Origin: Streptomyces sp. NBC_00490 | GTDB taxonomy: Bacteria > Actinomycetota > Actinomycetes > Streptomycetales > Streptomycetaceae | Assembly: GCF_036013645.1 (NCBI RefSeq) | Contig: NZ_CP107869.1 | Span: forward strand, 3,472,001 to 3,536,000 | Length of the DNA stretch: 64,000 nucleotides | Reading direction: 5' to 3' | Part shown: positions 26,599 through 35,159 of the stretch, in pieces | How positions within the stretch are numbered: the first letter of the stretch is position 1 | Layout: every line of letters begins with the position of its first letter | Translations under genes and position numbers: made by a program | Notes under the pieces: model-generated | Database searches by the model: none | Seen by the model: the letters and a program-made list of their open reading frames with translations, nothing else | What the model was told of the DNA's origin: nothing

Positions 26599-27624
26599 AT
26601 GACGCGAATCGACAAGAACCCCAACGGCGCCGACATCGCCGTAACCGTGCGGGGGCTGGTGAAGCACTACGGCGACACCAAGGCGCTGGACGGTGTGGAC
26701 CTGGATGTGCGGGAGGGGACCGTGATGGGGGTGCTCGGGCCCAACGGGGCCGGGAAGACCACCCTCGTCCGCATCCTGTCCACCCTGCTCGCCCCGAACG
26801 CCGGACAGGCCACCGTCGCCGGTTACGACGTCGTACGGCAGCCCCGCCAGCTGCGCAGGGTCATCGGCCTCACCGGCCAGTACGCCTCGGTCGACGAGAA
26901 GCTCCCCGGCTGGGAGAACCTGTACATGATCGGGCGGCTGCTCGACCTGCCCCGCAAGGAGGCCCGCCGCAGGGCGGACGAGCTGCTGGAGCGCTTCTCG
27001 CTCACCGAGGCCGCCAAGCGCCCGGCGAGCACGTACTCCGGCGGCATGCGGCGACGGCTCGACCTCGCCGCGTCCATGATCGGACAGCCCGCGGTCCTCT
27101 TCCTCGACGAGCCGACCACCGGCCTCGACCCCCGTACCCGCAACGAGGTGTGGGACGAGGTCAAGCGGATGGTCGGGGACGGGGTCACCGTCCTGCTCAC
27201 CACGCAGTACATGGAGGAGGCCGAGCAGCTCGCCGACGAGCTCACCGTCGTCGACCGCGGCAAGGTCATCGCGGGCGGTGGCATCGAGGAGCTGAAGGCC
27301 AAGGTCGGCGGGCGGACCCTGCGGGTACGGCCCGTGGACCCGCTGCAACTGCGGCCGCTCGCCTCCTACCTCGACGGCCTCGGCATCACCGGCCTCGCCA
27401 CCACCACCGTGGACCCCGACGCAGGCTCCCTCCTGGTGCCGATCCTCAGCGACGAGCAGCTGACCGCGGTGGTCGGCGCGGTCACCGCGCGCGGCGTCAC
27501 CATCTCCTCCATCACCACCGAACTCCCCAGCCTGGACGAGGTGTTCCTGTCCCTCACCGGCCACCGCGCGAGCGCCCCGCAGGACGCCGTGCCCGCCGAC
27601 GACCGCGAGGAGGTCGCCGTATGA
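26599..27624 (+). CDS. DrrA-type ABC exporter ATP-binding protein
   Basis: 341-residue ATPase of the daunorubicin-resistance (DrrA) family. Walker A GPNGAGKT, the Q-loop in LTGQYASVDEKLPGWENLYMIG, signature YSGGMRRRLDLA, Walker B VLFLDEPTTGLDP, and the H-loop replaced by Gln (LLTTQYMEEAEQLADE), which is typical of DrrA. The C-terminal ~100 residues are the DUF4162-like extension common to this family. The ATG at 26599 has no ribosome site and follows phased repeats. The permease gene overlaps by 4 bp (ATGA). The substrate is probably a hydrophobic metabolite or lipid. Confidence 0.92.
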   Translation: MTRIDKNPNGADIAVTVRGLVKHYGDTKALDGVDLDVREGTVMGVLGPNGAGKTTLVRILSTLLAPNAGQATVAGYDVVRQPRQLRRVIGLTGQYASVDEKLPGWENLYMIGRLLDLPRKEARRRADELLERFSLTEAAKRPASTYSGGMRRRLDLAASMIGQPAVLFLDEPTTGLDPRTRNEVWDEVKRMVGDGVTVLLTTQYMEEAEQLADELTVVDRGKVIAGGGIEELKAKVGGRTLRVRPVDPLQLRPLASYLDGLGITGLATTTVDPDAGSLLVPILSDEQLTAVVGAVTARGVTISSITTELPSLDEVFLSLTGHRASAPQDAVPADDREEVAV

Positions 27625-28451
27625 GCGCCGCCACCGTCACCACACCCGTCACCGTCTCCGCCTCCGAGGACGTCCGCATTCCGCTGCGCGGGCATCTGCG
27701 GCACACCAGTGCCCTCATCCGCCGCAACCTGCTCTGGATCCGCCAGGACCCGGAGTCGATGGCCGACGCGGTGCTGATGCCGGTCATCTTCACGCTGCTG
27801 TTCGTGTTCGTCTTCGGCGGCTCGATCGGGCAGGCGCTGGGCGGCGGGCAGGACCAGTACGTGCAGTACGTCATCCCGGGCATGATCGCGATGATGAGCA
27901 TGACGCTCTCGCAGGGCGTCGGCACCGGCTTCAGCCAGGACTTCAACTCCGGTGTCATGGACCGCTTCCGGTCCCTGCCGATCGGACGCGGCTCGGTGCT
28001 CTTCGCGAAAATCTCCGTCGAACTGATCCGGATGCTGTTCGCGACCGCCGTCCTGATGATCGTCGCCGTCCTGGTCGGGTTCGACATCACCAGCTGGACC
28101 GGGCTGCTGGCGACCGTGGCCCTGTCCACCGCGTTCGCCTCGTCGATCATGTGGGTGTTCCTCACCCTGGGCGTGATCATGAAGAGCGCGCAGTCCGTGC
28201 AGGCCATGGGCTTCCTGGTGCTGTTCCCGCTGCAGTTCGGCTCGTCGATCTTCGCGCCGACCGGCTCCATGCCGGGCTGGCTCCAGGCCTTCACCGACTA
28301 CAACCCGCTGTCCACGCTCGCGGACGCGGCGCGCGGGCTGATGGTGGGCGGCCCGGTCGCCCACGACCTGTGGGTGACGCTCGCCTGGTCGGTGGCGATC
28401 ACGGCGGTCATGGCGCCGGTCGCGATCCACAAGTTCAAGACCAAGAGCTGA
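27621..28451 (+). CDS. DrrB-type ABC exporter permease
   Basis: 276-residue ABC-2 permease partnering the preceding ATPase. It has an N-terminal cytoplasmic segment with the coupling sequence HTSALIRRNLLWIRQDPESMADAVLMPVIFTLLFVFVFGGSIG, six transmembrane helices, and the DrrB-type DFNSGVMDRFRSLPIGRGSV loop between helices 2 and 3. The start ATG overlaps the ATPase stop (ATGA), so the two are translationally coupled. It ends 16 bp from the convergent SARP gene, with a shared hairpin. Confidence 0.92.
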   Translation: MSAATVTTPVTVSASEDVRIPLRGHLRHTSALIRRNLLWIRQDPESMADAVLMPVIFTLLFVFVFGGSIGQALGGGQDQYVQYVIPGMIAMMSMTLSQGVGTGFSQDFNSGVMDRFRSLPIGRGSVLFAKISVELIRMLFATAVLMIVAVLVGFDITSWTGLLATVALSTAFASSIMWVFLTLGVIMKSAQSVQAMGFLVLFPLQFGSSIFAPTGSMPGWLQAFTDYNPLSTLADAARGLMVGGPVAHDLWVTLAWSVAITAVMAPVAIHKFKTKS

Positions 28452-28467
28452 CGTCCCCGTCGGCGCG

Positions 28468-31400
28468 TCAGACCAGGGCGGTGGCCTCCATGGGGGAGAG
28501 GCCACCGCCCTCCGCGTGCGCCGCCTCGAACGCCTCGTCGCCGAGCGCGGCGCGCGCGTGGCGCTCGGCCCGGTCGTAGGTCTCGCGCTCTATGGAGGTC
28601 GCGACATGGCCGGTCGGCAGCATCGCGCGCGCGGTCCCGAGGACCCGGGCCGCGTCAGCGGGCCTGTTGGCGCCGTCGGGGGCGGCCAGGGCGATCGCCG
28701 CGATCGACAGGTACAGCGGTCGCATGTACGGGGCGATGGCCTCGGACAGCGGGTCGTCGGCCTTGGCCAGGGCCTGCCGGGCCTTGTCCAGACAGGCCTC
28801 GTAGCAGCCGTCGGCCGCCTCCATCCAGGCCTCCGAGCCGAGGATGAACGCGTCGAAGACGACGAAGTGCGCGATGTTGAACTCCCCGCGCAGCAACCGC
28901 AGTTGCTCGCGCGCCTCCGAGGTCCGGCCGGTGAAGGAGAGATGCGCGGCGAGGAACATCCGAGCGGCGGGCAGGGCCCCGTTGACCCCGCCCTCCTGCT
29001 GAGCGATCACCTCGCGCAGGATCCGCTCGGCCCGCTCGCTCTGGCCCGCCTCCATGAGCGCGCTGCCGAGCCGGGCGCGGAGCACCGCGTTCTGGGCGCG
29101 GGCGCCGAGCCGGTCGGCCTGCTCCATGGCCGCCTCGTAGTCGGCGGCCGCGTCCAGCCAGGCGCCCGCGCGCTCCCGGGCCTCACCGCGCGCGGACAGT
29201 GCCTCCGCGGTGCCCCACGCGTCCCCGAGGGCCTGGAAGATCTCCAGCGCCTCGTCGGCGTCGCGCGCCGCGTCGCCCGCCCAGTCGGCCCGGTTGGCGA
29301 GGATGTTGGCGCGGATCTGCAGGGTGCCGGCGAGCTCCCACTCGGTCCCGGGCGTCGCACGGCAGGTGCGGACGGCGGCGTCGAGGATCCCGGCGAGCCG
29401 CTCCGCGCCGCCGCTCAGCATCACGGCGTAGAACCAGAGCATGCCCGGGGGACGGCAGACCTGCGGCAGGCCGGGTTCGTAGACCTCGGTGATGATCCGC
29501 AGCTTCTCCTTGGCCTGCGGGGTCTCCCAGGCGTCCAACTCCGTGTCCATGCAGGCCAGATGGGCGAGGTGGATACCGCGCCGGGCCTCGGCGAGGAGCT
29601 CGCCGGTCAGCGGGGGCGGGGCGTCGGTGCAGCGCTGGTGGACGGGGGCCGCGCGGCGCACCGGCTCGGTGAACGGGTCGGGGCCCAGCGCCATGATCTC
29701 GCTGTACCAGTTGCGGGCCTCGATACGGACGTCACGCAGCTGCCAGTACCAGGCCAGCGACAGCCCCAGGCAGAGCGCCTCCTGCTCGTCGCGCTCGGCG
29801 ATGGCGTGCCGCAGGGCGGTGCGCAGGTTCTCGTACTCGCGCTCCAGCCGTTCGATGGCGAGGAGTTGGCTCGGTCCGCGAAGCAACGGGTCGGTGGTGC
29901 GGGCGAGTTCGCGGTAGTACGTCAGATGCGCGCGCTCCGCCTCCGCGCGCCGGCCGGTCTCGTCGAGCCGCTCGCCCGCGTACTCGGCGACGGTCTCCAG
30001 GAGCCGGTAGCGCATCTCCCCGCCCTCGCCCGAAGGCGCGGCGACGACCAGGGACTTGTCGACGAGCGAGCCCAGCGCCTCCAGTGCGACGGGACCGCAG
30101 ACGGCCTCGGCGGCGGTCAGGTCGCAGCCGCCGGCGAAGACCGACAGCCGCCGCAGGACGTCCCGTTCGTCCTCGACGAGCAGTTCCCAGGACCAGTCGA
30201 CGACGGCCCGCAGGGTCTGCTGTCGGGGCAGGACGGTACGGCTGCCGGAGGTGAGCAGCCGGAAGCGGTCGTCGAGCCGGTCGGCGATCTGGCGTGGCGT
30301 CAGCATGCGGAGCCGGGCGGCCGCGAGCTCGATGGCGAGGGGCAGTCCGTCCAGCCGCCGGCAGATCTCGGCGCAGGCCGCGGCGGTCTCCTCGTCGGCC
30401 TCGACCCGGAACCCGGGCCGGGCCGCGGCCCCGCGGTCGGCGAGCAGCCGCAGCGCGACGGGCTCGGGCAGCGGCTCCACGGGCCGCAGCAACTCCCCCG
30501 GTACGCCCAGCGGTTCACGACTGGTGGCCAGCACCGTCAGTTGCGGGCAGCGCGCCAGCAGCTCCTCCACGAGCCGGGCGGCGGCGTCGACGACGTGCTC
30601 GCAGTTGTCGAGGATCAGCAGCATCCGGCGCTTGCCGCAGTGCTCCGCGAGCCGCTCGACGGGGTCGGCGTGCCGCTCGTTCCCGGCCCGCATCGCCTCC
30701 GCGCCCGCGCCGTACAGCACGGTCTCACGGGCACCGACGGCGGTCAGCACGGCCTCCGGCACCCCCTCCGGATCGTCGACCGGGGCGAGCTCGGCCAGCC
30801 ACACCCCGTCCCGCGCGGCGTACCGCACGGTCTCGGCCGCCTCCTGCGACAACCGCGTCTTCCCCGCACCCCCGGGCCCGAGCAGGGTCACGAGCCGCGC
30901 CGCCGCGAGGTCACCGCGGATCGCCTCGATGTCGGTCTCACGACCGACGAAGGAGGTGAGACGGGCACGGAGGTTGCCGAGGGTGGCAGGCTCGACGGAG
31001 GGGGCCCACGAGCCCGGGTCGCTGTCGACGGCTGCCGCGGAAGCGGCCGGACCCACCGCTACCGGACGCTGCCCGCCCGGCACCCCGGGTCGCAGCAACT
31101 CCCCGTGCAGCGCCCGGAGTTCCGGCCCGGGGTCCGCCCCCAACTGCTCGGCCAGCACACGTCGTACGTCCTCGTAGGCCGCCAGCGCCTCGGCCGTACG
31201 GCCCGCGTCACGGAGGGCGCGCAGGCGCAGGGACTGCAGGGGCTCGTCCAGCGGGTGACTGTCACACAGCGCGGTCAGCTCGGGGAGGGACTGCTCGGCC
31301 TGGCCGAGGGCGAGGGCGGCGGTGTGGCGGGCGCGCAGGGCGTCCAGGCGCCGGGCCTCCCAGCGGGCCGCCTCGCCGGTGCGGTCCGGCAGGTCGGCGA

Positions 31401-31812
31401 GGACGGGACCGCGCCACAGGGCCAGGGCGTCGTCGAGGACGCCGGCCGCCTTCGCGGGGTCGCCGTCGGCGAGCGCGCGCGTGCCCTCGCCGGTCAGCCG
31501 GTCGAAGCGGTGCAGGTCGATGTCGTCGGGCGCGGCCACGAGCCGGTACCCGCCGTCCGCGGAGGCGACCGCGTCCGCGCCGAGGGCCCGCCGCAGCCGG
31601 CCCACCAACGCCTGCACCGCGCCCAGCGCGTCGGCGGGCGGGTCGCCGTCCCACACCTCGTCGACCAGCAGGCTCACGGCGACCGTACGGCCGGGCCGCA
31701 GCGCCAGCACGGTCAGCAGCGCACGCAGCCGCGCGCCGCCGACGGGGAGCGGGGTGCCGTCGGGACGGAGTACCTGGGTGGTGCCGAGGATGCGATAGCG
31801 CACGGGGTCCAT
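28468..31812 (-). CDS. Large SARP-family regulator with NB-ARC ATPase and TPR-like region (AfsR-like)
   Basis: 1114-residue signal-transducing regulator. Residues 1-95 are an OmpR-like winged HTH, and 96-242 the bacterial transcriptional activation domain (DDIDLHRFDRLTGEG ... ELRALHGELL); together they form the SARP unit. Residues ~280-620 are an STAND/NB-ARC ATPase with Walker A GPGGAGKT (312-319), LLILDNCEHV (Walker B) and RRLDGLPLAIELAAARLR. The C-terminal half is helical, TPR-like repeat. There is no receiver or transmembrane part. AfsR-type proteins are often phosphorylated and activate secondary metabolism. Target candidate: the convergent DrrAB exporter, which has SARP-like direct repeats. 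A complete, uninterrupted frame. Confidence 0.88.
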   Translation of the reverse strand: MDPVRYRILGTTQVLRPDGTPLPVGGARLRALLTVLALRPGRTVAVSLLVDEVWDGDPPADALGAVQALVGRLRRALGADAVASADGGYRLVAAPDDIDLHRFDRLTGEGTRALADGDPAKAAGVLDDALALWRGPVLADLPDRTGEAARWEARRLDALRARHTAALALGQAEQSLPELTALCDSHPLDEPLQSLRLRALRDAGRTAEALAAYEDVRRVLAEQLGADPGPELRALHGELLRPGVPGGQRPVAVGPAASAAAVDSDPGSWAPSVEPATLGNLRARLTSFVGRETDIEAIRGDLAAARLVTLLGPGGAGKTRLSQEAAETVRYAARDGVWLAELAPVDDPEGVPEAVLTAVGARETVLYGAGAEAMRAGNERHADPVERLAEHCGKRRMLLILDNCEHVVDAAARLVEELLARCPQLTVLATSREPLGVPGELLRPVEPLPEPVALRLLADRGAAARPGFRVEADEETAAACAEICRRLDGLPLAIELAAARLRMLTPRQIADRLDDRFRLLTSGSRTVLPRQQTLRAVVDWSWELLVEDERDVLRRLSVFAGGCDLTAAEAVCGPVALEALGSLVDKSLVVAAPSGEGGEMRYRLLETVAEYAGERLDETGRRAEAERAHLTYYRELARTTDPLLRGPSQLLAIERLEREYENLRTALRHAIAERDEQEALCLGLSLAWYWQLRDVRIEARNWYSEIMALGPDPFTEPVRRAAPVHQRCTDAPPPLTGELLAEARRGIHLAHLACMDTELDAWETPQAKEKLRIITEVYEPGLPQVCRPPGMLWFYAVMLSGGAERLAGILDAAVRTCRATPGTEWELAGTLQIRANILANRADWAGDAARDADEALEIFQALGDAWGTAEALSARGEARERAGAWLDAAADYEAAMEQADRLGARAQNAVLRARLGSALMEAGQSERAERILREVIAQQEGGVNGALPAARMFLAAHLSFTGRTSEAREQLRLLRGEFNIAHFVVFDAFILGSEAWMEAADGCYEACLDKARQALAKADDPLSEAIAPYMRPLYLSIAAIALAAPDGANRPADAARVLGTARAMLPTGHVATSIERETYDRAERHARAALGDEAFEAAHAEGGGLSPMEATALV
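28476..28510. terminator. Hairpin at the convergent DrrB/SARP gene ends
   Basis: GGGCGGTGGCC (28476-28486) and GGCCACCGCCC (28500-28510) form a perfect 11-bp stem with a 13-nt loop. It lies within the last codons of the SARP gene and just beyond the permease stop, so it probably terminates the rightward exporter operon. Confidence 0.6.
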
Positions 31813-32017
31813 TGTCTCTGGTGGGTTCGGGGACAGTCACGGGGATCGGGCGGGGCGGGCGCCGTGTCGGTTCCGGCGGCCGACGGATCAGGTGGGCGGA
31901 GCCAAAGCCCCATGGCCCCACCTTCTCCGGAACCGATGAGGTACCGCGAGACGTTTTCGTCGTACGCCCGGTACGGTCGGGCAGTCCCAGAGCGTGTACG
32001 AGAGTCGGGGGAACCCC

Positions 32018-32815
32018 ATGACCACCACAGCCGCCCGCAACAGCGACCGGCGGATCAGCCCAGTCTTCGTGGGCATCCTGGCCGTCACCGCGGTGACCGG
32101 CTGGGCCACCTGGACCGGGTTCGCCGAGCAGCCCGGCGTGGCCGTGTTCCTGTTCGTGACGGCCGCCTGGATCGTGTCCCTGTGTCTGCACGAGTACGCA
32201 CACGCGCGTACCGCCCTGCACAGCGGTGACATCACCGTGGGTTCGAAGGGTTACCTCACGCTCAATCCCTTGAAGTACACCCATGCGCTGCTCAGCATCG
32301 TCCTTCCCGTCCTCTTCGTGATCATGGGCGGGATCGGTCTGCCGGGCGGGGCAGTCTTCATCGAGCGGGGCCGGATCCGGGGGCGCTGGAAGCACAGTCT
32401 GATCTCGGCCGCCGGGCCGCTCACCAATGTGCTGTTCGCCATCGTGTGCACGGCCCCGTTCTGGCTGGACGCGCTCGACGGGGTGCCGGCGGACTTCCGG
32501 TTCGCGCTGGCCTTCCTCGCCCTGCTCCAGGTGACGGCCGCGATCCTGAACTTCCTGCCGATTCCGGGCCTGGACGGTTATGGCGTCATCGAGCCCTGGC
32601 TGTCGTACAAGATCAAGCGCCAGGTGGAGCCGTTCGCGCCGTTCGGCCTGCTGTTCGTCTTCGCGCTGCTGTGGGTGCCGGCGGTCAACAGCGCGTTCTT
32701 CGACGTGATCGACTCGATCCTGGCCTCGCTCGGCATCAGCGACTTCGAGACGTACTGCGGTCAGGACCTCTACCGCTTCTGGCAGACGAGCGACTTCTGC
32801 TCGGTCAGCGGCTGA
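32018..32815 (+). CDS. M50-family (site-2-type) membrane zinc metalloprotease
   Basis: 265-residue intramembrane metalloprotease homologue. About six hydrophobic segments are present; the zinc site is LHEYAHA (HExxH with Glu) in helix 2, and the third ligand Asp is in the conserved NFLPIPGLDGYG. It lacks PDZ domains and is thus of the short, sporulation-protein-like or unclassified M50 type. Its substrate may be a membrane-bound regulator but none is evident nearby. ATG 32018 follows GGGGGAACCCC. A small membrane protein gene overlaps its end on the other strand. Confidence 0.88.
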   Translation: MTTTAARNSDRRISPVFVGILAVTAVTGWATWTGFAEQPGVAVFLFVTAAWIVSLCLHEYAHARTALHSGDITVGSKGYLTLNPLKYTHALLSIVLPVLFVIMGGIGLPGGAVFIERGRIRGRWKHSLISAAGPLTNVLFAIVCTAPFWLDALDGVPADFRFALAFLALLQVTAAILNFLPIPGLDGYGVIEPWLSYKIKRQVEPFAPFGLLFVFALLWVPAVNSAFFDVIDSILASLGISDFETYCGQDLYRFWQTSDFCSVSG

Positions 32816-32984
32816 CGGACTTCTCCGCCTTGGCGCGCTTCACGTAGTACCAGCACATGTTGCTGGACAGCCCCACGATCAGCACCCACACGATCCCCAG
32901 GAGGCTGCCCCGGGAGAAGGACACAACCGCCGCCGCCACGGCGAGGAGGCAGACGATCAGGGCGTAGAGGGCGAGGCGGGGCAT
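32805..32984 (-). CDS. Small two-helix membrane protein
   Basis: 59 residues: two hydrophobic helices (LALYALIVCLLAVAAAVVSF and LLGIVWVLIVGLSSNMCWYYV) joined by a short SRGS loop, and a basic tail (KRAKAEKSVSR). No family recognised. Start ATG 32984 has AGGAGA 9 nt upstream; nine extra codons from an upstream start are possible. It overlaps the convergent M50 gene by 11 bp and follows, in the same direction, the F420-dependent reductase gene, from which it is separated by a strong terminator. Confidence 0.68.
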   Translation of the reverse strand: MPRLALYALIVCLLAVAAAVVSFSRGSLLGIVWVLIVGLSSNMCWYYVKRAKAEKSVSR

Positions 32985-33002
32985 GGGAGCGGCTCTCCTG
33001 TC

Positions 33003-33038
33003 GGGGGACACTGGTGACGTCGTCGTCCAGTGTCCCCC
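33003..33038 (-). terminator. Terminator after the F420:NADP reductase gene
   Basis: GGGGGACACTGG (33003-33014) and CCAGTGTCCCCC (33027-33038) form a perfect 12-bp stem with a 12-nt loop, a few bases past the reductase stop on the minus strand. Confidence 0.78.
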
Positions 33039-33044
33039 ATCGGC

Positions 33045-33749
33045 TCATACGTCCGTGACGCGCAGACCCGCGTGCGCCTTGTACCGGCGGTTCACGGAGA
33101 TCAGGTTGGCGACCAGCGACTCGACCTGGTGGGCGTTGCGCAGGCGCCCCGCGAAGATGCCGCGCATGCCGGGGATACGGCCGGCCAGGGCCTGGACGAT
33201 CTCGACGTCGGCCCGTGCCTCGCCGAGGACCATCACGTCGGTGTCGATCTCGTCGATCTCCGGGTCCTCCAGGAGGACCGCGGAGAGGTGGTGGAAGGCG
33301 GCGGTGACCCGGGAGTCCGGCAGCAGGGCGGCGGCCTGCTGGGCGGCGCTGCCCTCCTCGGGCTTCAGCGCGTAGGCGCCCTGCTTGTCGAAGCCGAGCG
33401 GGTTGACGCAGTCGACGACCAGCTTCCCGGCCAGTTCCTCGCGCAGCGACTCCAGCGTCTTGCCGTGGCCGTCCCAGGGCACGGCGACGATCACGATGTC
33501 GCTGCGGCGGGCGGTCTCGGCGTTGTCGGCGCCTTCGACGCCGTGTCCGAGTTCGTCGGCGGCGGCCTGGGCGCGGTCGGCGGCGCGCGAGCCGATGATC
33601 ACCTTCTGGCCGGCCTTGGCGAGCCGGTAGGCGAGGCCCTTGCCCTGGGGGCCGGTCCCGCCGAGCACGCCGACGACGAGCCCGGAGACGTCGGGAAGGT
33701 CCCAGGGGTCCTTCGCGGGGGCCTTCTGTGCACTGTCGGTAGAGGTCAT
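33045..33749 (-). CDS. fno: NADPH-dependent F420 reductase (NADPH:F420 oxidoreductase)
   Basis: 234-residue Rossmann protein that exchanges hydride between NADP(H) and coenzyme F420. The N-terminal nucleotide-binding loop is VGVLGGTGPQGKGLAYRLAKAGQKVIIGSR, with the SR pair that recognises the 2'-phosphate of NADPH. Other family segments are VIVAVPWDGH, VVDCVNPLGFDKQGAYAL and AAFHHLSAVLL (the F420-binding region). The length matches actinobacterial Fno. ATG 33749. It supplies reduced F420 for the split-barrel and luciferase-like oxidoreductases abundant in actinomycetes. Confidence 0.92.
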   Translation of the reverse strand: MTSTDSAQKAPAKDPWDLPDVSGLVVGVLGGTGPQGKGLAYRLAKAGQKVIIGSRAADRAQAAADELGHGVEGADNAETARRSDIVIVAVPWDGHGKTLESLREELAGKLVVDCVNPLGFDKQGAYALKPEEGSAAQQAAALLPDSRVTAAFHHLSAVLLEDPEIDEIDTDVMVLGEARADVEIVQALAGRIPGMRGIFAGRLRNAHQVESLVANLISVNRRYKAHAGLRVTDV

Positions 33750-34095
33750 GGGCCGACTTTACGTGCGCCCCGCGAGCGCCGTCCGGTCAGGTGAGCCGCG
33801 TCACGGACACCCGCCGCAAGCGATCCGCCCGCGGGCACCGAAGTCGCCGGTGCCGGTGCGAGCCAGGTCGGAGCAGGCCGCGGGGGGCGTCGGTCGTGTG
33901 GCGGGCGTGCCATGTCGCGCCGCTGTCGTCGGAGCCTGGAGGGCTTTTCCACCGACGTTCGAGTGGACGTCGGGGCGACTGACCGGCGGAGTCACGAACC
34001 CCGCGCCGCGACATCCCCCTTCCGCGTGCCCGGTTCGGGCGAATTGGTGCTGAACTCCGGGTCACGGGTGGCCGCTTGCGGCAGGATGCGGCCGC
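33750..34095. other. 346-bp intergenic region between divergent fno and a hypothetical gene
   Basis: No gene seen. One hairpin is visible (CCGACGT at 33952-33958 with ACGTCGG at 33967-33973). The rest shows nothing recognisable; the promoters of both flanking genes should lie here. Confidence 0.4.
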
Positions 34096-34698
34096 ATGGA
34101 TGCCGTACGTGTCGCGTTGCTGCGCGAAGTGCTCGCCGGGACCGAGTGGTTGGGGGCGACCCGGAGGTTCGCCGGGGTGCTGCGCGGCTCGGCGGTCTCG
34201 CACGGGGGTGGCCTGCTGCTGGTCGGCACGCCGGAGTACGAGCCGTGGCATCTGGCGGCCCATCTGGTGGACGAGGCGGCCTGGTCGGGCACGCCGGAGC
34301 TGGCCCCCACACTCGTACGCCATGAGGCGCAGCCCTCGGACCCGGCCCATCTGGCCGTCGGCCTGGGTCGGTTGGCGGCGGCGCGGCGCGGGGAGACGCT
34401 GCTGGTGGTGTCCCCGGCGGCCCCGGACGCCCCGCTCCTGGAGCGTGTGCACGACGCCCGCCGGGCCGGTGCGACGGTACTGGCGCTCGGCCCCGACGAC
34501 GGCGACCTCGGGGCGATGGCCCACGAATCCCTCGCCGTCCCGAACAGCCCCGACCTCGACCTCGACACCGTCCAGCACCTGGTGAGCGCGGCGGCGGGCG
34601 AGAACGCCCTCCCGACCCCGCGAACACGCCACCGCTTCAGGGACCGCCTCGCCCGCCTGACAGACCATCTGACGGCACCGCCACCGGCGCGCTGGTAG
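34096..34698 (+). CDS. Conserved hypothetical protein, SIS-like Rossmannoid fold
   Basis: 200 residues, no signal peptide or transmembrane segment. Two alpha/beta stretches look like a sugar-isomerase-type (SIS) fold: GGLLLVGTPEYEPWHLAAHLVDEAAW, and later GETLLVVSPAAPDAPLLERVHDARRAGATVLALGPDDGDL. No phosphosugar-binding serines are obvious, so any enzymatic role is doubtful. The end is basic and Pro-rich. ATG 34096 follows CAGGATG. The gene stands alone between fno and an intergenic remnant region. The SIS-like call is my own reading of the sequence. Confidence 0.65.
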   Translation: MDAVRVALLREVLAGTEWLGATRRFAGVLRGSAVSHGGGLLLVGTPEYEPWHLAAHLVDEAAWSGTPELAPTLVRHEAQPSDPAHLAVGLGRLAAARRGETLLVVSPAAPDAPLLERVHDARRAGATVLALGPDDGDLGAMAHESLAVPNSPDLDLDTVQHLVSAAAGENALPTPRTRHRFRDRLARLTDHLTAPPPARW

Positions 34699-34930
34699 GA
34701 CGGCACGGGCTGGCGCGGGCTGGTCCACAGGATGGGGAAAGGTGATCACCGACGCACAGCGCCAGGCCGTCACCGACGGGCACGACTGCCCCGCACGCCG
34801 CGGGACCCCGTCCCCCGACGCAAAACACAAGGCCGTGGCCGCCCCGGCACAGACAACGCCCCGGGCCACCGGCCCTCACCCGCCACCAGGGCCACGACAG
34901 ACCTCACCGACACCACACCCGAGGCCACGG

Positions 34931-35017
34931 GCCCATGCAGCACTCGCACGCCTCGGCGCCGATGGTGTCGTCCAGTACGCCTCCCCGAACGCGCTCTCCG
35001 CCCACCACCGTCTCGGC
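34931..35017 (+). pseudogene. Remnant of a PdtaS-type sensor histidine kinase N-terminal domain
   Basis: A 29-residue stretch translates as ALARLGADGVVQYASPNALS followed by AHHRLG, very like the conserved GAF/PAS-proximal segment of the actinobacterial histidine kinase PdtaS (pattern GxVxYASPNALSAYxRxG). Nothing of the rest of that ~490-residue protein is present on either side; the frame stops a few codons later against a repeat element. I interpret it as a leftover fragment of a duplicated or transposed gene. The gap 34699-35159 otherwise holds only Pro-rich filler and the repeat at 35032. Confidence 0.5.
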
Positions 35018-35031
35018 CCTGTAGCGCTCTA

Positions 35032-35060
35032 GGGGCGCGGGGAACTGCGCGACCAGCCAC
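35032..35060 (-). repeat. 29-bp GC-rich dispersed repeat (copy 1)
   Basis: GGGGCGCGGGGAACTGCGCG... reads, on the minus strand, as the same GGCTGGTCGCGCAGTTCCCC element found twice at 41114-41142 and 41187-41215. It is a common short intergenic repeat of Streptomyces. Confidence 0.6.
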
Positions 35061-35159
35061 ATCGGACCCGTACCCGGCAGCGAACCTCCCGCACCCTCCA
35101 CTCCCCCGCCCCGAAATTCGCTTGCCCCCGTCCGTCGCCGCGGCCGAGCATGGCCCGTC

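Noticed and set aside
34742..35032. A 96-residue gene starting GTG 34742 with a GGGGAAAG site
   Set aside because: The N-terminal two-thirds is Pro/Thr filler with no family resemblance, and the C-terminus is the kinase remnant. I treat it as remnant, not gene.
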